Shown: positions 26,494 through 36,479 of the stretch, piece by piece
Layout: each line of letters starts with the position of its first letter
Position numbering within the stretch: position 1 is the first letter of the stretch
Virus record (IMG/VR): IMGVR_UViG_3300027413_000007
Coordinates: 1-64,000 of that record
Reading direction: 5' to 3' (one strand)
DNA length: 64,000 bases
From: a virus
Position numbers and translations under genes: made by a program
Notes under the pieces: model-generated
Seen by the model: the letters and a program-made list of their open reading frames with translations, nothing else
Database searches by the model: none
Told to the model about the DNA's origin: nothing

Positions 26494-26522
26494 ATTATAT
26501 ACTATTTTTAATTAAATGTAAA
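26494..26522 (-). promoter_or_regulatory. Consensus host-type promoter of the modification cluster
   Basis: On the minus strand, TTTACA (26517-26522), a 17-nt spacer and TATAAT (26494-26499) directly precede the cupin gene. The -10 is a perfect sigma-70 consensus. The same -35 and 17-nt spacing recur at five other places in this window, all upstream of early-looking genes. Confidence 0.75.
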
Positions 26523-26529
26523 CAGTTAT

Positions 26530-28302
26530 TTACACTTTTAATACACATTCTATTAATTTTTCTTCAACTGCAGTAGACGATTCTAAAGCAATACCTATTA
26601 TTCCGGTCATACCACCGGTTGCAAAGCCATTAAACTCTTTACCTGCGCATCCATTATGGTGAGCATATACAGGATCACCTTTATTAACAGCTCCAACTAT
26701 TCTAACTGGAACACGTCCCTTAAGAGCAAGTGCTTGTCCATCTATATCTGCGTTCATTAAATATGCGGGATCAGCTGAAACCACACCCATTGGAATTCCA
26801 TTTGCAGTACATGCTACTGTTTCTTCAGTTTCGTTTGATGATATCATCATTACTGTTCCAACTGGATGCTCTTCGCTTGTAGTATATTTTTCTGCAAGGT
26901 CAGCATAATTTGCAGACGTTGCATTACCAGCAAAAGTTCCTGCGGTCAATGTATGTGATGATGGATTATATAGTAAATGATCGTTATCTGTATCAATATA
27001 TGGTCGCTGGTAACCTGCGCCGTTATTATCACTAAACAATATTTGATAATTTACGTCATCATTTTTTTCATCTACATTAATATTATCGGCATTAGTAGCC
27101 AGTGTTACATCACCACTCGCAAGAGTAACTACTCCAGCATTAGTAATTGTAGCATCTCCACTTAACGTGGCCGCAGTAAAACCAGAGCCATTACCAATTA
27201 AAATTTGTGCATCTCCTACAGCAACATCTGATGGTACACCTCCAGTAGCTGCATTTCTAACTTTAATTGTACTAGCTGCCATATTACTTAGTTTTGCATT
27301 TGTTACATTACCATCTAATATTTTAACAGTAGTGACGGCATTATCTGCAATTTGTCCAGTTGCTACTTGAGCTGCTACCACATCACCAGCAACTCTTCCA
27401 ACTACCGTATTTACTGGCACAGCAAAACTTACGAGATCTCCTGCAGCTCGAGCAACAACACTATTAGTAGAAATCGATAAGTCATCAATATTTGCAGTAC
27501 CTACTTTTGCAAGAAGAGTGTTATCACCTAATGCTAAGTCAGTTGGATTTTCAGCGCCTGCCGTAGCATTTACCTTAACTGTATTAGCTGCCATATTGTT
27601 TAGTTTTGCATTCGTCACCACATCTGGTTGGATTGTAACAACACCAGCATTTGTCATAAGAACATCTTGAGATAAAGCAGCAGATGTAAAACCAGTTCCA
27701 TCACCAATTAAAATTTGCTCATCAACAACAGCTTTATTTGACGATGCTCCAGCTGTATTTGCATCTCTTACTTTAACTGTATTTGCTGGCATATCTTCTA
27801 ACATAAGACCATCAGCTTCTTGAGTTAATCCATGACCACCTGCAACATTAAATACACCAGATGAATCATCTATAGTAGATTTACTTATACCAAGTCCTGC
27901 AGCGTAATTTGTAGTCGGAGGAATAGCCCAAGTAAATGTTCCATCTCCATCAGATCTTAAAAACTGATATTGAACACCTCCACTAAGGAGAGAATATCCG
28001 CCCATACCGTTAACAGCTAAGTGATGAGAAGTAATAACATCTGAATCAATATTACGGCCAGAGATCGCATGCGTATCTATATGATATTCTTTAAGTTGGT
28101 TTGAATCTATCCATGCCATATCATGTAAGTGGTTCATCGCTGATACATAACTAGAATCATGACCAGTAAAACCAGGAGATCCTGTTTGGCCACTACCGGT
28201 AGTCAGCGCATCTAAGTCTCCTCCTTGTTCACCAATGAGGTTGGTCTTCTGTCTCCAACTATTAATTGTATCAGTTAGATTTACGATTACCTGTCTAGCC
28301 AT
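26530..28302 (-). CDS. Tail fibre/structural protein with C-terminal YADLAEKY domain
   Basis: In this 590-residue fibre-type protein, the middle is built of imperfect repeats of the type NAKLxNMAxxTxKVRxAxxGxPxDxxxGDxxILIGNGxGF, giving a beta-helical shaft. The C-terminal ~120 residues begin YADLAEKYTTSEEHPVGTVM and contain GIPMGVVSADPAYLMN and GRVPVRIVGAVNKGDPVYAH, a domain common at the ends of marine T4-like phage fibre proteins and probably related to chaperone/autoprocessing-type ends. It lies between the modification-cluster promoter and the DUF4815-type gene. The start overlaps the small 76-residue gene by 8 nt. Confidence 0.75.
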   Translation of the reverse strand: MARQVIVNLTDTINSWRQKTNLIGEQGGDLDALTTGSGQTGSPGFTGHDSSYVSAMNHLHDMAWIDSNQLKEYHIDTHAISGRNIDSDVITSHHLAVNGMGGYSLLSGGVQYQFLRSDGDGTFTWAIPPTTNYAAGLGISKSTIDDSSGVFNVAGGHGLTQEADGLMLEDMPANTVKVRDANTAGASSNKAVVDEQILIGDGTGFTSAALSQDVLMTNAGVVTIQPDVVTNAKLNNMAANTVKVNATAGAENPTDLALGDNTLLAKVGTANIDDLSISTNSVVARAAGDLVSFAVPVNTVVGRVAGDVVAAQVATGQIADNAVTTVKILDGNVTNAKLSNMAASTIKVRNAATGGVPSDVAVGDAQILIGNGSGFTAATLSGDATITNAGVVTLASGDVTLATNADNINVDEKNDDVNYQILFSDNNGAGYQRPYIDTDNDHLLYNPSSHTLTAGTFAGNATSANYADLAEKYTTSEEHPVGTVMMISSNETEETVACTANGIPMGVVSADPAYLMNADIDGQALALKGRVPVRIVGAVNKGDPVYAHHNGCAGKEFNGFATGGMTGIIGIALESSTAVEEKLIECVLKV

Positions 28303-28525
28303 TTGATTCTACCATTTTTTCTGTTAATTGCGCTAACATTTTTTTTATTTCACTTACATCATTTTTTAATTCAACAAGTTCTTTTTCTTTAGCAGCGTCT
28401 AATTTCTTTTTCATTCTAGCCATATTTATAGCATCGTTATCAATATTTAATATTGCTCCACTAGCTAAATCTTTAACTAAATTAGGATGACCATTTACTT
28501 TTACACAATTAATATTACTTCTCAA
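28295..28525 (-). CDS. Small coiled-coil protein with TTG start
   Basis: This 76-residue protein carries an N-terminal NGHPNLVKDLASGAILN motif and a Lys/Glu-rich coiled coil at the end (KKLDAAKEKELVELKNDVSEIKKMLAQL split across residues ~38-70). The pattern is familiar from conserved small proteins beside T4-like fibre genes; its role is unknown. The start codon is TTG at 28525 with a GGAG site at correct spacing, formed within the end of the preceding gene. No ATG alternative lies near the N-terminal motif. Confidence 0.7.
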   Translation of the reverse strand: MRSNINCVKVNGHPNLVKDLASGAILNIDNDAINMARMKKKLDAAKEKELVELKNDVSEIKKMLAQLTEKMVESNG

Positions 28526-28527
28526 TT

Positions 28528-31500
28528 TTAAACTCCTAACGCTATAACTCTTAAATCTTTAACTGTAGGAACCTTTGAACTGTTATTAGCAAAAAATACA
28601 ATTTTAATTTGGAATGTAGTAAAGGCTGGAATAGACCCTCCAACGCCGCCAATTAAATAGCGATATTCTTTATAAGAATAGATATTATCTGAAGTAGAAA
28701 CAGGTGCTTCAAGTTCAGCTATTGTCCAGTCAATATCAGTTAGTATTGTATCTTCTGTACCAGTTTTATAATATACATCAAATAACGAGCCTGTAGGTCT
28801 GTTACCAGCTAATAAAACTTTTAATCCTACTGCAGTATTTGTTAATGTCACTGGCTTTGTAATATGTTTAGCAAGAGCACTTCCACTAAACGGAGTAGTT
28901 TCTGCAGCATAATCAAAGATCACATTATGACCAGAAGTAGCTGATGCTGCTGGTCTATCTATTTCATTTTTAGTAAGTACTAATGAACATCTTTGCAAAT
29001 CAATAATAGGCGAAACAAAAGAGCTAGTTGTACTCATTGAGAGTCTTAAAGAACCAGTATTAACTCCACCTAATCCGCCAGCACCTGTTGCAGTATCTTC
29101 TTTTACTGCATTTGCTACCATTATCGGAGTCTCAAAATAATTTTTCTGATTAAGCGCAATATCGGTATATCCTCCTGCTGGCGCAACATATGGAGTTTCT
29201 AACGCAACATTCGAATATCCGGAATACAAGCTTGCTTTTGGAATTATACTTGTATTAGGAGGATCAAGAGTTTGAACAATAGGATATAAAGTATTTCCTT
29301 GAATATTTTTAGTTGCAAATATTTCACTTCCACCGCCTTGAGCTGCTGAAGTCGCTGATCCTGCAGCTAATGTAATTTTATAGCCTGTAGGATCAATATG
29401 GGTTATTGTATGAGTAGTGTTAAGTTGAGAAGCTGTAACGCCTCCAACCGCAGTTGCTCCAGTAATAGCAACTTTATCTCCAACAAATAAATTATGATTC
29501 TTATGGAAAACTCTTATTGAAGTTGGAGCTGAAGTATTTGTTAAAATAGGATTAAGACCTAATTGAGCAAGTGGTAAATCTGCTGTATTAAGTTGAGCAA
29601 CTGCTTGTATATTAGTAGCAAAATCAGCTCTATATAATGTAAATTTCATATCCTGTTCTTGAGAAGCTTCCCAAGTTGTACTGTTTTGTGACTTAAAGAA
29701 AGATCCTAAGAATGGCTGTTTTGTAATTCTTCTTGAAGTAGATCCTAATTCCCAGTCACCCATAAATGATGTCCATAATAAATAATCTGTATTGTCGCAT
29801 ATACAAACAATTGCGTATTCTGTTCTACCAGATAAGTAGATTGGTTCATCAAAGGTAAATGTTGTTGAAAGACTTGCGTCATTAGAAATTGCAACATCAC
29901 CAGGTGCTAAATATTTTCTAGATCCTGGTACAATTGTATTTGATGCTGGATAACCATTTACAAGAGGTCTTAATTCAATCCATACTGGTAGCGTAGCATG
30001 TTTTGTTTTAAAATATAAATCAACTTTAGTTACAAATATACCTTCGTCTTGAGGAACACGAAACGATTGCGCTAAAGGATCAGGGGCCTCGCTCCGATCG
30101 ATCCGTGGCACAGGTTGCAATCTAGATCCAGTTACTACTCTACTAGTACTTGAAACTCTATTTCCAACTACTGTAAGATGTCGAGTAGATAATATTTCTT
30201 CTTGCCAAGTCTGTAGAGCACCTGAAGCGTTATATGATGCTACTGCTCGTGATCCTGGCAAACCACCGTTGTTCGCTGTTTCTGTAACGTCAAGTAACAT
30301 AAAATTAGCGTTACCAGTTCTAAATTTAGTTGTACTATTATTAGGAATAAAAAAAGATCCTGCGACACTACCCTTTGCATCTGTAAGTAATGCGCCACTT
30401 CCATCTGGATGTGTTGTAAAATTATTTGGCGATTCATATTCAACTCTTGAGGAATTAATTCTATCAAAGTTTCCAGTACTTCTAACAAAATCATCCATTT
30501 TAACGTTATTTAAGTATGCAAAATGATATGCATTTGGCCGCAACCCAATAGCTTCAAAACTAACTTTTCTACTTCTCATGAATGGTATAACTGCTACATC
30601 AATAATTTTAGAACCCAAAGAAGTTCGAATAGTTTCAGAAGCCACTACTCTATTTACAATTGAACTTGTAGTTTGGTCAAATCCCCAAACTGTTAATCTT
30701 CCACTGGTCTGAGAGAATGCTCGACTAGATGTCGTTGTAGCTGATGCTACTGTAGTTTCATCCCCTACTTCCATTCCTTCAATGTCGTTACCTAACCAAC
30801 CCCACTCTGATTGATCAAAAAGAAGCGCTTGATTGAGATTTAATCTTGTTCCACCGTCAATCACTTTTGCAGCAGCAATTTGATCAACTTTCCATTCATC
30901 TGACTGAGGAGATAACGTCATTGATCCACTATAAATGGAAATCATATATGGATTAACATTTTCTGTACGTGATACAACTGATTGTGTAATATATGCAACT
31001 TCAGTATGTTTAATATAAATGTTATCTCCTTTTAAAACGGTGTCTGGTGTATCTACTCCGCTTACAGTCCTCGAAGAAGAAGTTGCTGCATCGTAAATAA
31101 GCCCTACATTATATTCAGTAAAAGGTGGATGTAAAGTCATAGTTTTTGGATCAATAGAAGCTTTATATTCAACTGAATTAACATTAGCGTGAAAAAGATC
31201 TTTAAAATTATCTACAAGAAATCCAGATTTAGTTCTATTATTACCTGAAGCATCAATAACTTCCAACGCATTAGTATCTAGTTCTAATAAACTAAGAGCT
31301 ACAGTTTCTTCTAATAAATCTACTCGCTTATCGATTTTACCAATATCTTTCATGGTATAACCTTTATTTTCAATAAATTTAACGACCATGTCAGAAGGAG
31401 AAATTGTACCACCGTTAAGTGACGATCTATATAATTCTAAAGATTTAGGTGGTTGAGATGGTAATACTGGATTATCTGCTGGTGTTCCTTCTAAGTTTTC

Positions 31501-33783
31501 TAAAATACCTTCAGAATTTATAATGATTCTATCTTGTCTTGGAAGATAATGCTCAATTCTCACGTCTATAAGTGTATCATTTTGAGGTAATTCATTAACT
31601 ACACCACCAGTCGCTCCTCCAGTATCATTAAATACTGAACCGCCAGGTGCTATAGCTGATCTGAAGTCCATTACGTCTCTGAGTTGAACTACTGTTCCAT
31701 CTCTCATGATATATTCTGGAATATCACCATATCCAGCCGGAAGACCTGGATAAGATCCTACTGCAAAACATACACCGGCTCCATGTTGATAATATGTAAA
31801 TTCTACATAAACATTACCAGTAAGACCGCTCGTAGATTTTCTTATTAATTTTCCTAGTCCGTAGAATCCGTCTCGTTGTCCGTTATCGACTACAAACTGA
31901 TCACTTACATCAGGACCACTTGATGATCCTTCTTTAATCATTGTTACTGCAATAATATCGTTTTGATCAAGATCTACAGTTCCAATACCACCGCTAACAA
32001 CAATAGCAATAGTTTCTTGTTGATTAGTTGAAACCGTTTTTGATCTTACAGAAATGTTACTTGATTTTTTAACATATGCCAATACTTCAACAGCATTAGT
32101 AGCATGTGGTAAGCCAGTAATTTGAATAGTCTGACTACCCGGAGACCCTATTGTTGCAGCAGTAGTGACTGTACCTCCTTGCATTATAATCCAATCACCA
32201 GTATTATCAAATATTTCTCCAGATAAACCAGTAAGTGTTATAGAATTACTTGAAGGAGTTCCTGTAAATTTACGCATTACAGTCATATTAACAATTGCAA
32301 TATCTTTTGGTCTTTTATAAGGAACTTCAAAGAATAAATTATTATCATTTGCTTCTTTAAGAACTGCTCCAGCAGGGCTTCCTTCTAATACTAATGTTGA
32401 ATAAACACTTGTACTAGTACCAATTTTAACTGCATCTCTAAAGCTATTTGTACCTGTCATTACTACATCAAATATAAAGACTCTAAAGTTCGAACCAAAT
32501 GCTGCTGGTGCATCTACATGGCGTACTCTACAAGTTCCTAACACTGAATTATCAGCTTTGTAAATATTAACTGCTGGAAATGTAGTTTTTTGATTACCAC
32601 TTGGTGAATCCATAGGTAATGCGCCAACAAATGCCGATACAATTACATAACTTCCGTATTCTGCAGGAATAGAACTAATATCGCCAGTCGAAGTATTACC
32701 AGCAAAGGTAGTTGCTTTATTAACCGAAATCTGTGTTCGAGTTGGTAGATTAATTCTATGACCATTTACATATGCTTTACCCGGACTTAATTCTGCTTCT
32801 AAGGTTGTACTACTACCAGAATCGTATGTCAAATAAAATGGATCTACAACATAATTACCAGATTCTTCAGATGTTCTTTGAGCGATTAGATCATTAATTT
32901 TATTATATTGATTAAATCCTGTTGCTTGTTCTACTATAACTGAATTAATAATATTAGCAATATACATAAATGTAGTTAAGCCAGGATTAGCCGGTTTAAC
33001 TACAAGTGTTAAAGTTATTCTATAACGGTCAGCACCAGGTGCTGCAATATTTGGAAATTGTCCTTGATTGTCAAATAACGCATCATTATCAGATGCGGTG
33101 ACTACATCCTGAACTACATTAAATCCTACCTGCCCTGTAAAATCATTGCTATATTTTGAAACAATTATTGATTGAGATGTAGCAAAACAAAAATGACCTT
33201 GCGTAAAATAATCACCTGATGCGACTGATAGTCGTACACCTTGACCGTACGATGGATTTGATTCAGTATGATTAGCTTTAATTTTATACGATTCACTGCC
33301 GTTATCTATTTGAATCGTTTCATCTGGCAAAAATCTTAAGGTAGAGATTCCAGCGGTCTGCGATCCACCACTTCGATACATAATATAAAGTGTAGGAGGA
33401 TTTTCAGCTGTTCCATCCCCGTCTTCAACACAGATAATCTCAGCACTAATACCAGAAGTTAATCCGTTAAAAATAGCTCCAGGCACAGCTAGTGTGTTTG
33501 CTGCAAATGCAGTAGTAGGAGCTTGCAAAATGCCTGGCTGCAATTTAACAAATTGAATATTAGCGTTTAAACTAATTCCACCTGGATTAACCATCGCTCC
33601 TTCTTTAAAGATATTTCGACCAAACCGCTCCATATCTTTTTGAATAATAGTTTGGGATTGAGTTAATTCTCTTGCTTGTAGCGCTCTACGCGGATTAAAA
33701 AGAATTCTTTTGTACCCAGCGCTATCGGAAAAATCATCCTTATAGGTAGAATTCATCAAGTTTTCTGAGAAGCTTATTGGCAT
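28528..33783 (-). CDS. Large virion structural protein, DUF4815-type
   Basis: This 1751-residue baseplate- or fibre-associated structural protein begins MPISFSENLMNSTYKDDFSD and continues YKRILFNPRRALQARELTQSQTI, the signature of the DUF4815 proteins of marine T4-like phages. The rest is beta-rich, with carbohydrate-module-like segments in the C-terminal third (SFRVPQDEGIFVTKVDLYF, PIYLSGRTEYAIVC) that resemble fibre-attachment or baseplate wedge pieces. It lies directly upstream of the fibre region and downstream of gp8, which suggests a baseplate-peripheral or fibre-connector position. Its exact T4 counterpart (gp10/gp12-like role) cannot be fixed from this sequence. Confidence 0.85.
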   Translation of the reverse strand: MPISFSENLMNSTYKDDFSDSAGYKRILFNPRRALQARELTQSQTIIQKDMERFGRNIFKEGAMVNPGGISLNANIQFVKLQPGILQAPTTAFAANTLAVPGAIFNGLTSGISAEIICVEDGDGTAENPPTLYIMYRSGGSQTAGISTLRFLPDETIQIDNGSESYKIKANHTESNPSYGQGVRLSVASGDYFTQGHFCFATSQSIIVSKYSNDFTGQVGFNVVQDVVTASDNDALFDNQGQFPNIAAPGADRYRITLTLVVKPANPGLTTFMYIANIINSVIVEQATGFNQYNKINDLIAQRTSEESGNYVVDPFYLTYDSGSSTTLEAELSPGKAYVNGHRINLPTRTQISVNKATTFAGNTSTGDISSIPAEYGSYVIVSAFVGALPMDSPSGNQKTTFPAVNIYKADNSVLGTCRVRHVDAPAAFGSNFRVFIFDVVMTGTNSFRDAVKIGTSTSVYSTLVLEGSPAGAVLKEANDNNLFFEVPYKRPKDIAIVNMTVMRKFTGTPSSNSITLTGLSGEIFDNTGDWIIMQGGTVTTAATIGSPGSQTIQITGLPHATNAVEVLAYVKKSSNISVRSKTVSTNQQETIAIVVSGGIGTVDLDQNDIIAVTMIKEGSSSGPDVSDQFVVDNGQRDGFYGLGKLIRKSTSGLTGNVYVEFTYYQHGAGVCFAVGSYPGLPAGYGDIPEYIMRDGTVVQLRDVMDFRSAIAPGGSVFNDTGGATGGVVNELPQNDTLIDVRIEHYLPRQDRIIINSEGILENLEGTPADNPVLPSQPPKSLELYRSSLNGGTISPSDMVVKFIENKGYTMKDIGKIDKRVDLLEETVALSLLELDTNALEVIDASGNNRTKSGFLVDNFKDLFHANVNSVEYKASIDPKTMTLHPPFTEYNVGLIYDAATSSSRTVSGVDTPDTVLKGDNIYIKHTEVAYITQSVVSRTENVNPYMISIYSGSMTLSPQSDEWKVDQIAAAKVIDGGTRLNLNQALLFDQSEWGWLGNDIEGMEVGDETTVASATTTSSRAFSQTSGRLTVWGFDQTTSSIVNRVVASETIRTSLGSKIIDVAVIPFMRSRKVSFEAIGLRPNAYHFAYLNNVKMDDFVRSTGNFDRINSSRVEYESPNNFTTHPDGSGALLTDAKGSVAGSFFIPNNSTTKFRTGNANFMLLDVTETANNGGLPGSRAVASYNASGALQTWQEEILSTRHLTVVGNRVSSTSRVVTGSRLQPVPRIDRSEAPDPLAQSFRVPQDEGIFVTKVDLYFKTKHATLPVWIELRPLVNGYPASNTIVPGSRKYLAPGDVAISNDASLSTTFTFDEPIYLSGRTEYAIVCICDNTDYLLWTSFMGDWELGSTSRRITKQPFLGSFFKSQNSTTWEASQEQDMKFTLYRADFATNIQAVAQLNTADLPLAQLGLNPILTNTSAPTSIRVFHKNHNLFVGDKVAITGATAVGGVTASQLNTTHTITHIDPTGYKITLAAGSATSAAQGGGSEIFATKNIQGNTLYPIVQTLDPPNTSIIPKASLYSGYSNVALETPYVAPAGGYTDIALNQKNYFETPIMVANAVKEDTATGAGGLGGVNTGSLRLSMSTTSSFVSPIIDLQRCSLVLTKNEIDRPAASATSGHNVIFDYAAETTPFSGSALAKHITKPVTLTNTAVGLKVLLAGNRPTGSLFDVYYKTGTEDTILTDIDWTIAELEAPVSTSDNIYSYKEYRYLIGGVGGSIPAFTTFQIKIVFFANNSSKVPTVKDLRVIALGV

Positions 33784-33798
33784 GTTATTACTCTACTC

Positions 33799-35211
33799 TT
33801 ATAATTGGATTATTACTTTAATATCTTCGGACTGATTTGCAGTACGAGAAACTGCTACTCGATTATCTAAATATAAAACTTCACCAGATAATCTGTCCAC
33901 TTCACCTGGATTATCATGTGTTTCAATAACACCTTCACCGTTTCCATTTGTTTCTGCAATAGTTTCACCAGTTTGAAATTGTTTAAAACCAGTTTCAGGA
34001 GACTGATGGTAAAATAATCTTGATCCTAAAGTTACACTTGAATCTACATTATCTATATAAGCTTTAGCTCCACTACTTACACCTTCAATAATTTTATCTT
34101 TATTAAATGCAATAGTATAACTTGATAATTTAATATTTCTAGATGCTATACCAGTAAGAGCAAAAAAGTCACCTGCAGAATCTCCGGCGCTTGGATTTTT
34201 TAAAAGACCTATTTGTCTAAAGTCTTGAGATAAAATAAAATCATCATCAATATCTAAAATTTTGCTTCTAAACATTAAAGCATTTGCTTTTAAATCTTTC
34301 CTTGCATCTCTGCCAAATCCTGGCGTTGGCCCGATGATAGGTCTTGCTTGAGCGCTGTCACCGCCAGATCCATCTGGAGAAATTGTAACAGCAGCGAAAT
34401 CATAGCTATCTAAATAGCTTAATGTATTTCCAGAAGTAGGATTAGTATTAATAGCAGTAATTGTTCCGGCATTTGAATCTATAACTGCAGTTACAAAATT
34501 TGTAGCAGAATCACCGAACGATAACGTTCCATTCCCACGAATAACGACATTTGGCAAAGCTCCAGTAGTTCCATATCCATTGCCACCGTTTGTCATTACG
34601 AATGAAGTAATTCTACCTGGCTTAGCATTTTGTTGAATTTCCCACTGCTTAATTTCAATTCCTGTTGAGTTTGAATCTGGAGCTGTTTCTTGAATATGAA
34701 CAGGCATATACTGAGATGACAAAAAGAAATTAGCTTTTAGAGCACTAACAGTATAAAGAAACTTCCATACATAACCATCTGATGTCGAGAACGGATCAAC
34801 GTTTTCGTTTCCACTTGGTTTCACAAGAGATGGTTGCACAACTCCTTGTTTATTTCTGCCAGTCCGTAAACAAATATATACTCCGTAATTATCTGTTAAA
34901 ACATAATACCTAGTTCCAACACTTAAACTACCTTGTCTTCTATCATCCCATTGAGGGTAAACTGTTCCGTATGCCCAATCTTGTCTTGGTACAACGAAAC
35001 TAGCAGCTTCTACTTTTTTTACGGATTGCAACCGTTCTTTAAAATCTATTATATCAAATTTGGCATTAATCGGAGTAGTAGCTGCATCATTACTATCCCA
35101 AATTTCAGATCTTCCAACACCAATATAATATTCTGTGCCTGAGGTATTATAATCGCCCAGTAAAGCGCTTAAGATGTTAAATTTTAAATCATCAGTGACG
35201 ATAGCTGTCAT
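33799..35211 (-). CDS. 8: Baseplate wedge subunit gp8-like
   Basis: This 470-residue protein starts MTAIVTDDLKFNILSALLGD and contains TEYYIGVGRSEIWD, YVLTDNYGVYICLRTG and DGYVWKFLYT, the recognisable signature of T4-like gp8 wedge proteins. In T4, gp8 sits in the baseplate wedge with gp7, gp10, gp6, gp53 and gp25. It is larger than T4 gp8 (about 334 residues), with inserted Gly/Asp/Ser-rich beta segments in the middle. The gene is preceded by a TATAAATA box about 65 nt upstream and an AAGGAAA-like ribosome-binding site. Neighbouring wedge genes support the call. Confidence 0.75.
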   Translation of the reverse strand: MTAIVTDDLKFNILSALLGDYNTSGTEYYIGVGRSEIWDSNDAATTPINAKFDIIDFKERLQSVKKVEAASFVVPRQDWAYGTVYPQWDDRRQGSLSVGTRYYVLTDNYGVYICLRTGRNKQGVVQPSLVKPSGNENVDPFSTSDGYVWKFLYTVSALKANFFLSSQYMPVHIQETAPDSNSTGIEIKQWEIQQNAKPGRITSFVMTNGGNGYGTTGALPNVVIRGNGTLSFGDSATNFVTAVIDSNAGTITAINTNPTSGNTLSYLDSYDFAAVTISPDGSGGDSAQARPIIGPTPGFGRDARKDLKANALMFRSKILDIDDDFILSQDFRQIGLLKNPSAGDSAGDFFALTGIASRNIKLSSYTIAFNKDKIIEGVSSGAKAYIDNVDSSVTLGSRLFYHQSPETGFKQFQTGETIAETNGNGEGVIETHDNPGEVDRLSGEVLYLDNRVAVSRTANQSEDIKVIIQL

Positions 35212-35275
35212 ATTTCTTTCCTAACTTAATATGTACTCAAATTGTAATAGTAAAAATATTAATATTTGTTAACTA

Positions 35276-35283
35276 TATTTATA
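35276..35283 (-). promoter_or_regulatory. T4-type late promoter box before gp8
   Basis: TATAAATA on the minus strand lies in the 85-nt gap between the gp7-like and gp8-like genes, about 65 nt upstream of the gp8 start. Confidence 0.6.
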
Positions 35284-35296
35284 TACTTTTTTTAAC

Positions 35297-36475
35297 TTAT
35301 CCTACAATATCAGAATCATATAGCGGATAAAGTTGAGTCATATCTGAATCAGCTTCAAAGAACGCTGCGCCTTGTTCTGCATATGCAAGAGATGTAGTAA
35401 TAATAGATGGATACGGCTTTGTCATATACGATGGATTATCTCCAGTGCCTACATAGAAGGATGGATATGTGCCATGATAACCATAAGAATCGATACCATT
35501 TCCAAGAGAAAGCGTTGGGTTGCTATCACTTCGAATAAACGATGCGCTATCTGCTGTAGTATTCCAAATTTCTCTTGTTTGTGCTGCCCAAGCATAAGTA
35601 GTAGGATACGCAGCCTCGAGCTCAGTGATAGTTCTATTAAGATATATATTATTTCTTAATGGTTGTGTATGTAATCTAAGATTATAAACATTTCCATTAA
35701 AAGTTTCTGATGTAAGTGAAGTAATATCTAATTCTTGGAAAGTCTGAGCTGTTAGTCTTGAACCAAGTGAATCATAAAAATAATTTTCAGATATTGAAGC
35801 TTCACCATGAACAGCGAATGGTTGTATATCAAATATTTTAGCAGTTACACCAGAAATAATTGAATTGGTTGCTGGCTCTTGTATTACTATTTCAGCGCCT
35901 AAGAAAAATCCGGCTGGATGTACAAACTTTTTATATAATTCTTCCCAACTAGGCATACCAACATCTGTTCTAATTAGATGAGATAGCAATTGATAAATTT
36001 TTCCATCTTGTAATACTTTTTGAGCATCAACTCCAATTGGAGAAGAGGAATCATTAAGATAAAATAAATCGTTTTTAGGATAATGAACAACTGCATCTGT
36101 AGCAAAAAAAGCTCTAAAGAAACCTTCAGCCGAATATTTAGATCCTTTTACTCTATAAAACTTTGCAAAATTACGAATAATTTCTCTTGGTACTTTTGGA
36201 AACTTTAAAACACCAGTTGATAATGCAAATTCATTTAACATTAAATCTAACTGTTCTAAAGAATTATCTTCAACATCTCTACACGTATAAACATCTTTTA
36301 CTAAAGATCCAAAACTTTTAGCATCTAAAAATTCGTAGTAGTATTCTAAAAATAATATGATACTTGGATATTCATCAACAAAATATTGAGGCAGAACTTC
36401 TTTAACTGAGCTCTTATGCATCTCTATCGGTAATCGATTAAAATCTCTTAATGTATGCTCTAAACCTTTTACCAT
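35297..36475 (-). CDS. Baseplate wedge gp7-like protein
   Basis: This 392-residue protein starts MVKGLEHTLRDFNRLPIEMH and carries FVDEYPSIILFLEYYYEFLDA, FPKVPREIIRNFAKFYRVKGSKYSAEGFFRAFF and a C-terminal beta-rich part. The YRxKGs...EGFFRAFF motif is typical of the N-terminal portion of gp7-like baseplate proteins in marine T4-like phages. T4 gp7 itself is far larger (1032 residues), so this is a short version or only the core. It lies between gp6 and gp8, as expected for a wedge protein. Confidence 0.65.
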   Translation of the reverse strand: MVKGLEHTLRDFNRLPIEMHKSSVKEVLPQYFVDEYPSIILFLEYYYEFLDAKSFGSLVKDVYTCRDVEDNSLEQLDLMLNEFALSTGVLKFPKVPREIIRNFAKFYRVKGSKYSAEGFFRAFFATDAVVHYPKNDLFYLNDSSSPIGVDAQKVLQDGKIYQLLSHLIRTDVGMPSWEELYKKFVHPAGFFLGAEIVIQEPATNSIISGVTAKIFDIQPFAVHGEASISENYFYDSLGSRLTAQTFQELDITSLTSETFNGNVYNLRLHTQPLRNNIYLNRTITELEAAYPTTYAWAAQTREIWNTTADSASFIRSDSNPTLSLGNGIDSYGYHGTYPSFYVGTGDNPSYMTKPYPSIITTSLAYAEQGAAFFEADSDMTQLYPLYDSDIVG

Positions 36476-36479
36476 TCTC

